Source: JAAFHZ01 sp964247085
Lineage (GTDB): Bacteria; Cyanobacteriota; Cyanobacteriia; Cyanobacteriales; Chamaesiphonaceae
Reading direction: 5' to 3'
Assembly (NCBI GenBank): GCA_964247085.1
Contig: CAXTSX010000006.1
Coordinates: 36,750 to 100,749, forward strand
DNA length: 64,000 nt
Part shown: in pieces, positions 36,718 through 45,403 of the stretch
Layout: the number at the start of each line of letters is the position of its first letter
Position numbering within the stretch: position 1 is the stretch's first letter
Notes under the pieces: model-generated
What the model was told of the DNA's origin: nothing
Seen by the model: only the letters and a program-made list of their open reading frames with translations
Databases searched by the model: none
Translations under genes and position numbers: made by a program

Positions 36718-39108
36718 TCAAATACGTGGACGCTGCTGAAAAGCCCCACCATTAGTCCGAAAGAAAAGATTACGGCGATCGATCTGGCAATCATAACGAT
36801 TAGCGATTTGGTGCCGACGGCGCAACGGCGGATCAGCCACGGGCACACCTTCCACACTAGGATTGGGAACTTCCACAAAATTGTAAATGTAGCCAGCACC
36901 CGTAAGAGTTGTATTAGCTTTCGGTAGCAACTTACTCTGCCAAGTTTGCCAATTACTAACTTTCTCGGCAGTGATTAACCATAACCGGGTTGTCGGTACC
37001 GCATCGTTGGCTGGGGGCAAGACCTGAATGCAAAACCGTAACGCATCCATCCGGGCAATCATTTCTTCAGCCAATACTCCATCTAGTCCATTAAAACCGA
37101 AGAGATTTTTCAGTGAATTGGTAACGTAATCAGATCGATCGAGATCGGCATAGTTGACAAAATTCGTACTATTGGCAGTCTCAAAGAAAGGACCGAACTC
37201 GCCATCACAACCGTTCCGGGAAGTAACTTCACCGGCTGTGACGCGGGGATGCTGCGGGTGATAGCCTAACTCACTATCCATCAGCGGAAAGGCGGTGGGA
37301 GCATTAAAGGCTGCAAAGGTGCGGGAGGTATCGGGAGCGGCGGCTGGCCAGAACGAATTCAGTGCGGCACAGAGTTTGGAATCTTCTGGGAAGGGACTGC
37401 CCAAGCCGTAGGCGGCATAAAATGGACCAGTGCGATCGTTATGTTCCGAAATATCCCAACCGGGTGCAAATACATCCGCCGCTGTATCGGGCAACCAACT
37501 AATTGGAAAACTAGTTGCTGGCGTACTCCGAAAAGCATTACCCATTGAGGCACTACCGACAATGGCCGAAGCGGTAAAATTAGCCGCTTCACTGCGGGTA
37601 AAAGCTTTTTGATTGGGAGCGGCTGGATTGGGCAAAGTGGGATTGGGAATCCGCTCGCTGGGCGCACGGGCATTAGTCCGACCACTGAAGCGACCATCAC
37701 TGAGTGGTGCTGGTCCACCTTGGGCAAAATGTACATTGGGAGCGGCCAGGCCGATCGGACGACGAGCAATTTTTTCTAACCACTGTTGAATTTCCACTTG
37801 ATCGACTTTGGGAAAGAAATCCACAGCGGTGACTAAAGAATAGGCCGCCAAAATCGGTAAGGATAGACCGGTAATTTGCAGTCCGATCGCCCCATCACAG
37901 GTATCATCCAGGAAGTGCGCCGCTTCATAGTTACCCGTATTCAATTTCTGGACATACTGATTTTCCGGTAAGTTCATGAGATCGGTAACCGTTTGGCTGT
38001 TGGCTTGAGCTACAACTTCATGACGAATATTGGCATATTCAGGAGCCGATCGACCGTTGGGAGCGGGCAATTGCAAGGAAGTGGCAAAGCGGTTACTGGG
38101 AGATGCTGGAGGTACTTTAAACCGGGCAATTTCGTCTTTATTGCCTACTTTTTGAGCGGCGGTTCTGACCATCGTGGGATGGGCATGGGGCACTACTAAA
38201 ATACTGGCTCCCTGTTTTTCGATTTTTACCAGATCGGCAGTGTCTTGGGAATCCCGTTTGAAGGGTGGGGCGTTGATGTTGAATATCGCTAAAGGTGGCA
38301 CGAAACCGGGATTGTCGGCGACGTTGGTGTGAATGCGGCGCAGTTTTTCGCTGATGTGATAGGCTACTAAGTCGCAGGTACTGATGTCGATCGGCGTGTT
38401 TTGATCGACCCACAGACATTCTTGGCCAGCAAATAATTTATGGATGGGAAAAGTAAATACCAGTTGCCGATCAAGATCAACGGTGCGCAAAACAGCATCG
38501 GCACGGGAGGGGTTGCGATATTCGGCGATGAAGGCAGCGTAGCGGGCGGGTAATACGGCAAAGCCGCGATCGCCGGTCTGGGGGGTGGAGGTGAAACTGC
38601 GACTAGCCGCTGCATAACGATAGGCTTCGTTGCCGACACGGGCGACGCCGACGCGGGAATAGGCCAGGTCAGCGTGTTTACCATGGGGCGATCGGAGGGT
38701 ATGCCGATATTGGTAGGCGGCGACTATGATGACGGGATTGGTGAAGGAGGCTAGGGTGCGGCGAGCCCGGCTATAAATATAGTTCTCGATCGTATCTAGT
38801 TCGGTGATGGTGGGATAGGCTTGGGGATTGCTGCTGGGTTTGCCATCGGGGGTGGGATGGATGTCGGCGCTAGCGAGGGCGTGGTAGAGCAGGCTTTTAG
38901 CGGGGGAGCCGGGTTCTACGGCACGGATGCCAGCGGTGGTGAAGGCTTCAAATCCGGGTGCATCTCGTCGAATACTGCCGAGAGATCGATCTAGTTCGGT
39001 GGCTAAATCGGCGGCTGTAATATTTAATCCATGTTTGTCAAATAAATCTTTCCAGCCGAGGGGAGCCAGTCGTTGCAGAACTAGTCTTACTTCATCAATT
39101 AGGGCCAT
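36718..39108 (-). CDS. large protein of unknown function near DyP peroxidase; weak LodA-like features
   Basis: 796 residues, no signal peptide. The opening (MALIDEVRLVLQRLAPLGWKDLF) is helical, followed by PGSPAKSLLYHALAS. The middle contains AYSRVGVARVGNEAYRYAAASR (about 125-150), which slightly recalls the IGIARVGN motif at the LodA N-terminus. Near 577-590 there is KLCAALNSFWPAAAPD, with one Cys and one Trp where LodA-type amine oxidases carry the cysteine-tryptophylquinone pair, though the spacing differs from LodA. A LodB-like flavoprotein and a peroxidase lie downstream on the same strand. The LodA link is inference; no catalytic domain is established. Confidence 0.6.
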   Translation of the reverse strand: MALIDEVRLVLQRLAPLGWKDLFDKHGLNITAADLATELDRSLGSIRRDAPGFEAFTTAGIRAVEPGSPAKSLLYHALASADIHPTPDGKPSSNPQAYPTITELDTIENYIYSRARRTLASFTNPVIIVAAYQYRHTLRSPHGKHADLAYSRVGVARVGNEAYRYAAASRSFTSTPQTGDRGFAVLPARYAAFIAEYRNPSRADAVLRTVDLDRQLVFTFPIHKLFAGQECLWVDQNTPIDISTCDLVAYHISEKLRRIHTNVADNPGFVPPLAIFNINAPPFKRDSQDTADLVKIEKQGASILVVPHAHPTMVRTAAQKVGNKDEIARFKVPPASPSNRFATSLQLPAPNGRSAPEYANIRHEVVAQANSQTVTDLMNLPENQYVQKLNTGNYEAAHFLDDTCDGAIGLQITGLSLPILAAYSLVTAVDFFPKVDQVEIQQWLEKIARRPIGLAAPNVHFAQGGPAPLSDGRFSGRTNARAPSERIPNPTLPNPAAPNQKAFTRSEAANFTASAIVGSASMGNAFRSTPATSFPISWLPDTAADVFAPGWDISEHNDRTGPFYAAYGLGSPFPEDSKLCAALNSFWPAAAPDTSRTFAAFNAPTAFPLMDSELGYHPQHPRVTAGEVTSRNGCDGEFGPFFETANSTNFVNYADLDRSDYVTNSLKNLFGFNGLDGVLAEEMIARMDALRFCIQVLPPANDAVPTTRLWLITAEKVSNWQTWQSKLLPKANTTLTGAGYIYNFVEVPNPSVEGVPVADPPLRRRHQIANRYDCQIDRRNLFFRTNGGAFQQRPRI

Positions 39109-39526
39109 GTTAGTTGCACTCTGTTATGAAAGTTGTTATTCAGTTTTTCGCGATGGCTGAAGGGGCAAAACTCTCATAACGCGGTGGGGAGACAAATTCA
39201 AAATTGTTTTTGTCTGCGGCAGGGAGTTAGTGGGGTGTTCGGCTGTGATTCAGCGCTGGCGGGGTGTTGGTTGTTGATGAATTGAGGATACCATTTGTTT
39301 TTGGGTGGAGCAGTAAGAAAAAGTATGTTTTTAGATTTGGGGGTGGAGTTCGATTGCCGATGGCATGCTTCTGCTAAGGCAGAGGCTTTGCCAACGCAAT
39401 CTAAGGTGATGATTTGATGGGGTGATTACTTAAGATTTCTTAATGTCATATATTTTGTTGTTCTTGTTTGGTTGTGGGGGGAATATTATCTGAGTTGAGG
39501 ATTAAGGTTGTTGATTGGTGTTATTT
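39109..39526. other. intergenic region with one short hairpin
   Basis: About 415 bases between divergent genes. It holds an 8-bp hairpin (GCTTCTGC 39367-39374, GCAGAGGC 39379-39386) next to TTTGCCAACGC, similar in flavour to short dispersed cyanobacterial repeats. No gene or RNA gene recognised. The G-rich half (39230-39350) is unlike the AT-rich gap at 36241-36717. Confidence 0.4.
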
Positions 39527-40234
39527 ATGTTACTGATGGTAGTATGGATATCACTTTTCACTAGCGTAATCATAGCCTTAGACTTTTCTGGTCAAAATCT
39601 GCGAGGTCGATCGTTTAAGGGGCGGCAAGAATTGGCGGGGGCAAATTTTAGCAATGCACTTATTGAAGGAGCGGATTTTACTGGGGCAAATTTGCGGGAT
39701 GCTAATTTTTGTAGTGTCCAGGCAGGATTACAGGATTACAGATTCCGTATCTTCATGGATTGCATATTCGCAAGTTTGTGCAGCTTGTTTAGTGCATATC
39801 TAGAAATAGTTGTTTTCAGCTCTGGATATCAGACAGTTTTGTATATGTGTCTAATAGCACAAGCGATTTACCTGGGTACATTTTGGCGATTTGGGATAAA
39901 TAGAGCTTTTACTTTTGCTATGGCATTTGCCTTTGCAGGACTATTTTTCTTACCTATTGTATCTATAAATGTCGCAATCATTGCTTCTTTTGTCGCAGCT
40001 GTACTTGTAGCTGAAACTGCATTTACAACTACTTTTATAGGCGTGTGTGTGGCTAGCTCAAAAGCTTTCTCAAAAGTTGCAGTGACTATAGTCGCATCCT
40101 CAGCTATAGTCGCGTTTCTAGTCGGAATTTCAGTATTATCTGGGTCTAGAATAGCGTTTGCAGCAGTGGTATTACCATTATGTGGCGTTATTATTGGTTG
40201 GAATGCAATGCAGGGTGATAAAAATATTATTTGA
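39527..40234 (+). CDS. pentapeptide-repeat membrane protein, N-terminal half (probably split gene)
   Basis: About 235 residues from the ATG at 39527; TTG 39515 and GTG 39518 would extend slightly. A first membrane helix is followed by about five pentapeptide repeats (A(D/N)LXX pattern: LAGANFSNALIEGADFTGANL), then five to six membrane helices, stopping at ...GWNAMQGDKNII. The partner ORF resumes pentapeptides right after. In cyanobacteria these two parts normally form one protein: repeats, membrane block, repeats, tail domain. The stop may therefore mark a frameshift. Confidence 0.6.
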   Translation: MLLMVVWISLFTSVIIALDFSGQNLRGRSFKGRQELAGANFSNALIEGADFTGANLRDANFCSVQAGLQDYRFRIFMDCIFASLCSLFSAYLEIVVFSSGYQTVLYMCLIAQAIYLGTFWRFGINRAFTFAMAFAFAGLFFLPIVSINVAIIASFVAAVLVAETAFTTTFIGVCVASSKAFSKVAVTIVASSAIVAFLVGISVLSGSRIAFAAVVLPLCGVIIGWNAMQGDKNII

Positions 40235-41223
40235 TACGTTTTTTTACTACTTGGTGGTCTTTTTTATGGTCTTTTCCTCATCAGACAAGATTTTGTTATG
40301 CAAATCTGACTAATACTGATTTCACTGCCGCTACTCTAGGGAACACGGATTTCCGTGACGCAACGATATTGGGAACTTTCTTTAAAGATGTTGTTAAACT
40401 CGATTGGGCACATCCGGGTAGTAGTTACCTTCAAAGCGCGCAACTTCTCCAACTAGCTGTGAGCGGTGATGTCACTGATAACAATTTTGATCGACAAGAC
40501 TTACGAGGGATTAACTTAAAAGGAGTTTATTTAGCTGGAGCAAGCTTTATTGGCACAGATCTTAGCAACGCCAATCTGCAAAAGGCCGATTTATCCAAAG
40601 CCAAGCTAGTGCGAGCGCAAGTAGATGGCACCGATTTTACAGATGCAACCCTCACGGGTGCCATTATTCAAGATTGGAACATCACCACCACTACCAAATT
40701 TGACGGGGTGATATGTAAAGAAGTTTTCATGCGCCAGCCCACTAACGATAACTCTGACCCTCACCGGAAACCAGATAACCGCCAAGAAACATTTGCTGAT
40801 GGAGAATTTGGCTACTTCATTAAACCGATCTTTGATACCCTTGATCTTTACCACAGTCAAGACGTTGATCCTCGTGCTATTGCAATTGCCTTCAAGGAAT
40901 TAGCCGAGAAAAACCCTGATGCCAAGCTCGCAATTGTAGCAATCGAAAGACGCGGAGAAGATAAAATCTTGTTACGTGCTCAAACTGCACCAACAGCTGA
41001 TAAATCGGCGCTAAGTGCAAAGTATCATGATGCCTATAATCTGATTAGAGGTTTATCTCCAGAGCAGATTGCGATAATCATCACCGAGAGAGATGACCAG
41101 ATCAAGGGGTTACTACAAACGATCGAAACAACTCTCCAACGTCCTAGCTTTTATTCCACTACTAATATTCACAAGGTAGACAAAATGAATCACAATCCAG
41201 GTAGCCTTCAAAACGCTTTCTGA
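40231..41223 (+). CDS. pentapeptide-repeat protein, C-terminal half with conserved tail domain (probably split gene)
   Basis: 330 residues opening with a TTG at 40231 that overlaps the previous stop by four bases. Pentapeptides (YANLTNTDFTAATLGNTDF, later GTDLSNANLQKADLSKAKL) form a right-handed square helix. From about 165 comes the tail domain: CKEVFMRQPTNDNSDPHRKP, FADGEFGYFIKPIFDTLDLY, DPRAIAIAFKELAEKNPDAK, ending QRPSFYS. This domain is recurrent in cyanobacterial pentapeptide proteins and has no known activity. Reading on in the first ORF's frame past its stop gives YVFLLLGGLFYG, consistent with a former single gene. Confidence 0.6.
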   Translation: MIRFFTTWWSFLWSFPHQTRFCYANLTNTDFTAATLGNTDFRDATILGTFFKDVVKLDWAHPGSSYLQSAQLLQLAVSGDVTDNNFDRQDLRGINLKGVYLAGASFIGTDLSNANLQKADLSKAKLVRAQVDGTDFTDATLTGAIIQDWNITTTTKFDGVICKEVFMRQPTNDNSDPHRKPDNRQETFADGEFGYFIKPIFDTLDLYHSQDVDPRAIAIAFKELAEKNPDAKLAIVAIERRGEDKILLRAQTAPTADKSALSAKYHDAYNLIRGLSPEQIAIIITERDDQIKGLLQTIETTLQRPSFYSTTNIHKVDKMNHNPGSLQNAF

Positions 41224-41312
41224 TATCGTAGCCACTTTGTAGGCAGTCCAACAGCGTCACCAAAATTGCATGAGCCAAAGCCATAGTCGCAAAATTCTCC
41301 AAATTAGTTGAC

Positions 41313-41364
41313 ATAATCAATTAATTGACTATATGATGTCGAGCATAGTCCACTAATTGATTAT
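41313..41364. promoter_or_regulatory. operator-like large inverted repeat upstream of a membrane protein gene
   Basis: A 20-base arm at 41313-41332 and its near-perfect reverse complement at 41345-41364 (two mismatches; core TAATTGA/TCAATTA). The left arm is itself close to palindromic (TCAATTAATTGA). The right arm ends 10 bases before the ATG at 41375, so a bound dimer would cover the promoter and ribosome-binding site. The size and spacing recall TetR, MarR or HxlR-type operators; the regulator is not in the window. Confidence 0.55.
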
Positions 41365-41374
41365 AGAGGATGCC

Positions 41375-41782
41375 ATGCAACTAAGTAATGCCACAAGAAT
41401 AGCGATCGGATTGATTTTAGTAACAGTGCCTACGATCCAATTTGGAGGGTATTTTTTGCTCACACAGATGGGCAAAAACAAAGTGATTCGCACTGAACTA
41501 CAGCGTTCTTATTACCGTGCAGGGCACGCCCATGCAGGGGTTCTAGTCTTGCTTGCACTGATTGCCCAATTGACTATCGAAGCAACTAAGCTAAGCGATT
41601 CTCTGCAATTTTGGGTTCGCGTGGGTTTTGCGATCGCGCCTATTCTGATCTCGGCGGGCTTTTTTGGTGGAGCACCACGGGAAGGCACAAAACCAACTCG
41701 ATTAATTCTGTTGATATACCTTGGTGCAATCGTGTTGGCAGCCAGTTTGCTGGCTCTCGGACTCGGTTTACTCTTACAGTAG
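41375..41782 (+). CDS. four-helix integral membrane protein of unknown function
   Basis: About 135 residues from the ATG at 41375 (GAGG ribosome-binding site 6 bases upstream; the TTG at 41357 lies inside the operator). Four helices: AIGLILVTVPTIQFGGYFLL, AGVLVLLALIAQLTI, VGFAIAPILISAGFFGG, LILLIYLGAIVLAASLLALG. The loop YYRAGHAHAG carries paired histidines. No known family was recognised. The operator-like repeat suggests tight regulation. Confidence 0.6.
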   Translation: MQLSNATRIAIGLILVTVPTIQFGGYFLLTQMGKNKVIRTELQRSYYRAGHAHAGVLVLLALIAQLTIEATKLSDSLQFWVRVGFAIAPILISAGFFGGAPREGTKPTRLILLIYLGAIVLAASLLALGLGLLLQ

Positions 41783-41849
41783 CAAGACTTTGAGTACGAT
41801 GACCGCTGAACTTAAACAGCTCTTTTTGTAGAGTGATTTTGTCCCAATA

Positions 41850-42617
41850 TTGTCTAAAAAAAGATCGATCGCTAATTCCGGAAGAACCCTGGCCAGTAGT
41901 GAAGTTAATTTGGAGATCGATCGAAGGCCATCGGAATTGAAAAAAGTCAGAAAAATCGGCAAATTCCTATTGCTAGCCTTTAGCGGCATTTGTCTAGTCG
42001 CCCTGATTGGCGCTTTCACACCCACCAAATGGTTCTACAGCCCCCAAGCCGACTGCACTGCGCCAGTTTACATTAGCAGCGTCAATAACTTCCATGCTGA
42101 AATCATTGTCCCTGTGAGAAACCAGACCTTTGATTGGCGACAGCAACTAGATTTACAACAATTGGGCAAAGATGCCAGTCAGTATCAATATTTGAGTTTT
42201 GGCTGGGGCGACAAACAGTTTTTCATGCATTCCTCCTTCGATCCGATCACCATTTTTGATGTATTGTTTTTACCCGGTCCCAGCGTCATGCACGTTTGGG
42301 GTCACACAGAAGCAAAATTACAACTAGGCGCACAATTTGACCTGAAAAAGGTAAACCTCAGTAAAGCTGAATACTTGCGGCTGTCCCAATTTATTAACGA
42401 TAGTTTTCAGCGATCTGCTGCGCACCAAACTACTTATTTACAACCAGGCTTCTACCCCAATAGTGGCTTTTATGAAGCTCAAGGTAGTTACTCTATTCTG
42501 CGCAATTGCAATGCCTGGACAGCGGAGGCTCTCCGGGTCGCTGATGTGAATACTCCACTCTGGCCAGCTCTCGCTGCTGCCGTAATGCAGCAAATTAACT
42601 GTGACTGTTGGCTCTAA
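41850..42617 (+). CDS. DUF2459 (TIGR02117-type) membrane-anchored protein
   Basis: 255 residues, starting with TTG at 41850; no better start is in frame before the anchor at about 35-55 (FLLLAFSGICLVALIGAF). The outside domain carries NNFHAEIIVPV, FGWGDKQFFMHS and YSILRNCNAWTAEALR, the signatures of DUF2459. Family members are often encoded near urease or in membrane stress clusters, but the function is not known. The His, Asp and Cys in HAEI, GWGD and NCN suggest an enzyme core. Its 3' end touches the Rpn-type remnant on the other strand. Confidence 0.75.
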   Translation: MSKKRSIANSGRTLASSEVNLEIDRRPSELKKVRKIGKFLLLAFSGICLVALIGAFTPTKWFYSPQADCTAPVYISSVNNFHAEIIVPVRNQTFDWRQQLDLQQLGKDASQYQYLSFGWGDKQFFMHSSFDPITIFDVLFLPGPSVMHVWGHTEAKLQLGAQFDLKKVNLSKAEYLRLSQFINDSFQRSAAHQTTYLQPGFYPNSGFYEAQGSYSILRNCNAWTAEALRVADVNTPLWPALAAAVMQQINCDCWL

Positions 42618-42926
42618 TTCCAATTGAAAGACCTGCTCCTCGGATTGATTCAAGCGCAGGTAAGTATCCACAAAGCCAGAAATCAAAAAGGTTCTAGCCG
42701 GATCTAGTTGAAGGGTGGCTAACAACCGGAGGCATTCCACCTTGACCTTTGGTCGATCTTTTTTGGCCATCAATGCTGCAGCCACTGGATTACGGCGCTG
42801 TAAAAAATCTCGCCAATCGAGCTGATTTAGCTGAATAGATTGAAAGTTGAAAGTCAAGACATCCAAATCGGGCAAGGTGACTCGGAGTTGATGTGGCTCT
42901 ATTCGCTGGGGTCGATCGAAGGAAAA
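42612..42926 (-). pseudogene. remnant of an Rpn-type recombination-promoting nuclease/transposase (PD-(D/E)XK family)
   Basis: On the minus strand the translation reads FSFDRPQRIEPHQLRVTLPD then LTFNFQSIQLNQLDWRDFL, NPVAAALMAKKDRPKVKVEC, and LISGFVDTYLRLNQSEEQVF. This is the middle-to-C-terminal body of Rpn/DUF4351-type nucleases abundant in cyanobacteria. No start codon or N-terminal nuclease core remains, and the frame runs into the DUF2459 gene end. The segment between 'MAK' and 'DRPK' is also shorter than in full copies. So it is a decayed piece. Confidence 0.7.
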
Positions 42927-42961
42927 AATGGCCTAATTTTTCATTTACTACGACATAAATT

Positions 42962-42997
42962 AAAGAGGCGAACAGCTAAATAACTGTTCACCTCTTT
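42962..42997 (-). terminator. intrinsic terminator downstream of transketolase
   Basis: A 14-bp stem with one G-U-type pair (42962-42975 and 42984-42997; arms AAAGAGGCGAACAG and CTGTTCACCTCTTT) and an 8-base loop. On the minus strand the right part ends in TTTAATTTA. It lies 38 bases past the tkt stop. Confidence 0.8.
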
Positions 42998-43034
42998 CGA
43001 TCTTCAGGATACTTATCGATCGATCACGGTCAAT

Positions 43035-45038
43035 CTAGCCTAACAGCGCCTTGGCCTTAGCCAGAACATTATCTACAGTAAAACCAAACTTCTCTAGACA
43101 AACCGCCCCTGGTGCCGAAGCACCAAAAGTATCGATCGCAATCACATCACCTTCCGTGCCCACAAACCGATGCCAGCCCATGCTGCTGCCCGCTTCCACC
43201 GACAACCGTTTAGTCACAGCCTTAGGCAAAATGGATTCTTTGTAAGCAGCATCCTGCTCATCAAACAATTCCCAACAGGGCATGGATACTACCCGTACCT
43301 TTTTGCCAGCAGTGCGTAGCTGCTCAGCTGCCTTAATACACAGATCAACTTCCGAACCCGTGCCAATCAAGATCAACTCGGGCGTACCTTCGCTATCGGA
43401 TGCCACATAAGCACCTTTAGCCACGATATCTGCGGAAGACTTCTCTAGATTTACCAAGGCTTGGCGAGAGAGAGCTAAGAGAGTTGGCCGCTTGCGGTTC
43501 TGCATCGCAACTTTATACGCGCCAGAGGTTTCGTTACCATCTGCTGGCCGAATGACCAACAGATTAGGAATCACTCGTAAGGAAGCAACGGTTTCGACTG
43601 GTTGGTGAGTGGGACCATCCTCGCCCAAGCCGATCGAATCGTGGGTCATTACATAAATTACCCCAGCTTCCGATAGAGCCGACAGACGAATTGCGCCTCT
43701 CATATAGTCTGCAAATACCAAAAAGGTAGCGCAATAAGGCACTAAACCGGAGTTGTGCAGCAAAATGCCATTACAAATGGCACCCATAGCGTGCTCGCGC
43801 ACCCCAAAGTGAATGTTGCGGTTTTCGTAAGAACCCTTTTTAAAGTCGCCACTAACCTTTAACTCAGTTAAATTGGAGTGAGTCAAATCCGCTGAACCAC
43901 CAATTAGTTCCGGCACAACTGGGGCTAGCGCGTTCAAGCATTTTTCGGAATGCTGACGGCTGGCTAAGCCTTTATCAGCCACAGTGTAGCTAGGCAGGCT
44001 GTCTGCCCAACCAGTAGGTAGTTCACCACTGAGAGCGCGATCGAATTCTTTAGCTTCGGTTGGATACTTGGAGCGATAGGTGGTGAGGGTGGCGTTCCAA
44101 TCTTGCTCAAACTTAGCACCAGTGGTTGATGCATCCATGTGCTTTTGAACATCAGCGGGAATCACGAAGGGCTCATGCGCCCAACCCAAGTTTTCGCGGG
44201 TGAGTTTGATTTCGTCAGCACCCAAGGCCGCGCCGTGAATACCAGCGCTGTTGGACTTGTTTGGTGAACCATAGCCAATAATGGTAGTCACCTTAATCAT
44301 GGTGGGCTTGTCTGTAACTGCCTTAGCCTGTTCGATCGCCTTGGCAATACCGGCGAGGTCTTCGTTGCCATCGGGCACATGCAGAACGTGCCAACCATAG
44401 GCTTCAAACCGCTTACTCACATCCTCGGTGAAGGCCACCTCGGTGCTGCCATCGATCGAGATGTGGTTGTCATCGTAGAGCGCAATTAGTTTACCCAATC
44501 CCAAGTGACCAGCCAAAGAACAGGCTTCACCCGAAATACCTTCCATGTTGCAGCCATCACCCAAAATCACGTAGGTGTAATGGTCTACTAACTGACAGTC
44601 CGGCTTGTTATATTTAGCAGCCATATGTGCTTCAGCAATGGCCAATCCTACCCCGTTACAGATTCCCTGACCCAACGGACCAGTGGTGACTTCTACCCCA
44701 GGTGTGACGAAATTTTCGGGGTGTCCAGGCGTGCGTGATTCCCACTGACGGAAGTTTTTGATGTCATCGATCGTCACGCTGTCATAGCCCGTCAGGTGCA
44801 ACAGGGCATATTGCAACATACAGCCATGACCAGCAGATAACACAAAGCGATCGCGGTTAAACCATTGCGGGTTCTTCGGATTGAACCGCATGAATTGTTT
44901 CCAGACGACGTAGGCCATGGGGGCAGCACCCATCGGTAGACCGGGGTGGCCAGATTTAGCTTTCTCGACGGCATCGATCGCCAAAAAGCGAATAGCATTG
45001 ATAGAAAGTTGCTCTAGGGATTGGGCGGTAACAGGCAT
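43035..45038 (-). CDS. tkt: transketolase
   Basis: 667 residues, full length. The thiamine-diphosphate domain has GDGCNMEGISGEACSLAGH (near 155). The pyrimidine domain contains the MTHDSIGLGEDGPTHQP signature, and the C-terminal domain follows. It moves two-carbon units in the Calvin cycle and pentose phosphate pathway, so it is a central enzyme of carbon fixation here. ATG start with MPVTAQSLEQLSINAIRFLA. Monocistronic with its own terminator. It fits functionally with 6-phosphogluconate dehydrogenase and gluconokinase later in the window, which feed the same pentose pool. Confidence 0.97.
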   Translation of the reverse strand: MPVTAQSLEQLSINAIRFLAIDAVEKAKSGHPGLPMGAAPMAYVVWKQFMRFNPKNPQWFNRDRFVLSAGHGCMLQYALLHLTGYDSVTIDDIKNFRQWESRTPGHPENFVTPGVEVTTGPLGQGICNGVGLAIAEAHMAAKYNKPDCQLVDHYTYVILGDGCNMEGISGEACSLAGHLGLGKLIALYDDNHISIDGSTEVAFTEDVSKRFEAYGWHVLHVPDGNEDLAGIAKAIEQAKAVTDKPTMIKVTTIIGYGSPNKSNSAGIHGAALGADEIKLTRENLGWAHEPFVIPADVQKHMDASTTGAKFEQDWNATLTTYRSKYPTEAKEFDRALSGELPTGWADSLPSYTVADKGLASRQHSEKCLNALAPVVPELIGGSADLTHSNLTELKVSGDFKKGSYENRNIHFGVREHAMGAICNGILLHNSGLVPYCATFLVFADYMRGAIRLSALSEAGVIYVMTHDSIGLGEDGPTHQPVETVASLRVIPNLLVIRPADGNETSGAYKVAMQNRKRPTLLALSRQALVNLEKSSADIVAKGAYVASDSEGTPELILIGTGSEVDLCIKAAEQLRTAGKKVRVVSMPCWELFDEQDAAYKESILPKAVTKRLSVEAGSSMGWHRFVGTEGDVIAIDTFGASAPGAVCLEKFGFTVDNVLAKAKALLG

Positions 45039-45403
45039 GGCTTAAATATATATTTTTTGCATATGCGCTCTAAAACGTGTTGCATGACACATAAGGTCAA
45101 TGAACACGAGGCGCGTGGGCTATTGGCAGGAGGGTCTACAGCTATCAGCTAGTTTGCTGCATCACTCGTAACATATTCTTACTGATAATCATCTCATTAG
45201 GTGGAGTGCTGAGCAAGGGTGATCAAAGTTTTTTTCAGAATTAGAATCTAAGCAGTAAGTCTGCCTAGATAAGTTTGCCAGCCTCCATCTAGATCAACCT
45301 TGCCTCACTCTCCACCTAGATCCACTGAATTTAACAGTTGGCTCGCCCCAAATAATTGGACAAAAGTCTATCATCAATACATAAATACCTTTTACCTTTT
45401 GAT
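45039..45403. other. intergenic region with a short direct repeat
   Basis: 365 bases between divergent genes. At 45264-45321 a 25-27-base unit containing CTAGAT...TTGCC...CTCC(A) appears twice in tandem, with a third partial CCTAGATCC copy. These could be binding sites or slipped repeats. The tkt promoter should lie near 45050-45100; nothing clear was identified. Confidence 0.4.

Noticed and set aside
36693..36899. Frame with hydrophobic content overlapping the end of the 796-residue gene
   Set aside because: It is a shifted-frame shadow; no ribosome-binding site or conservation is apparent.
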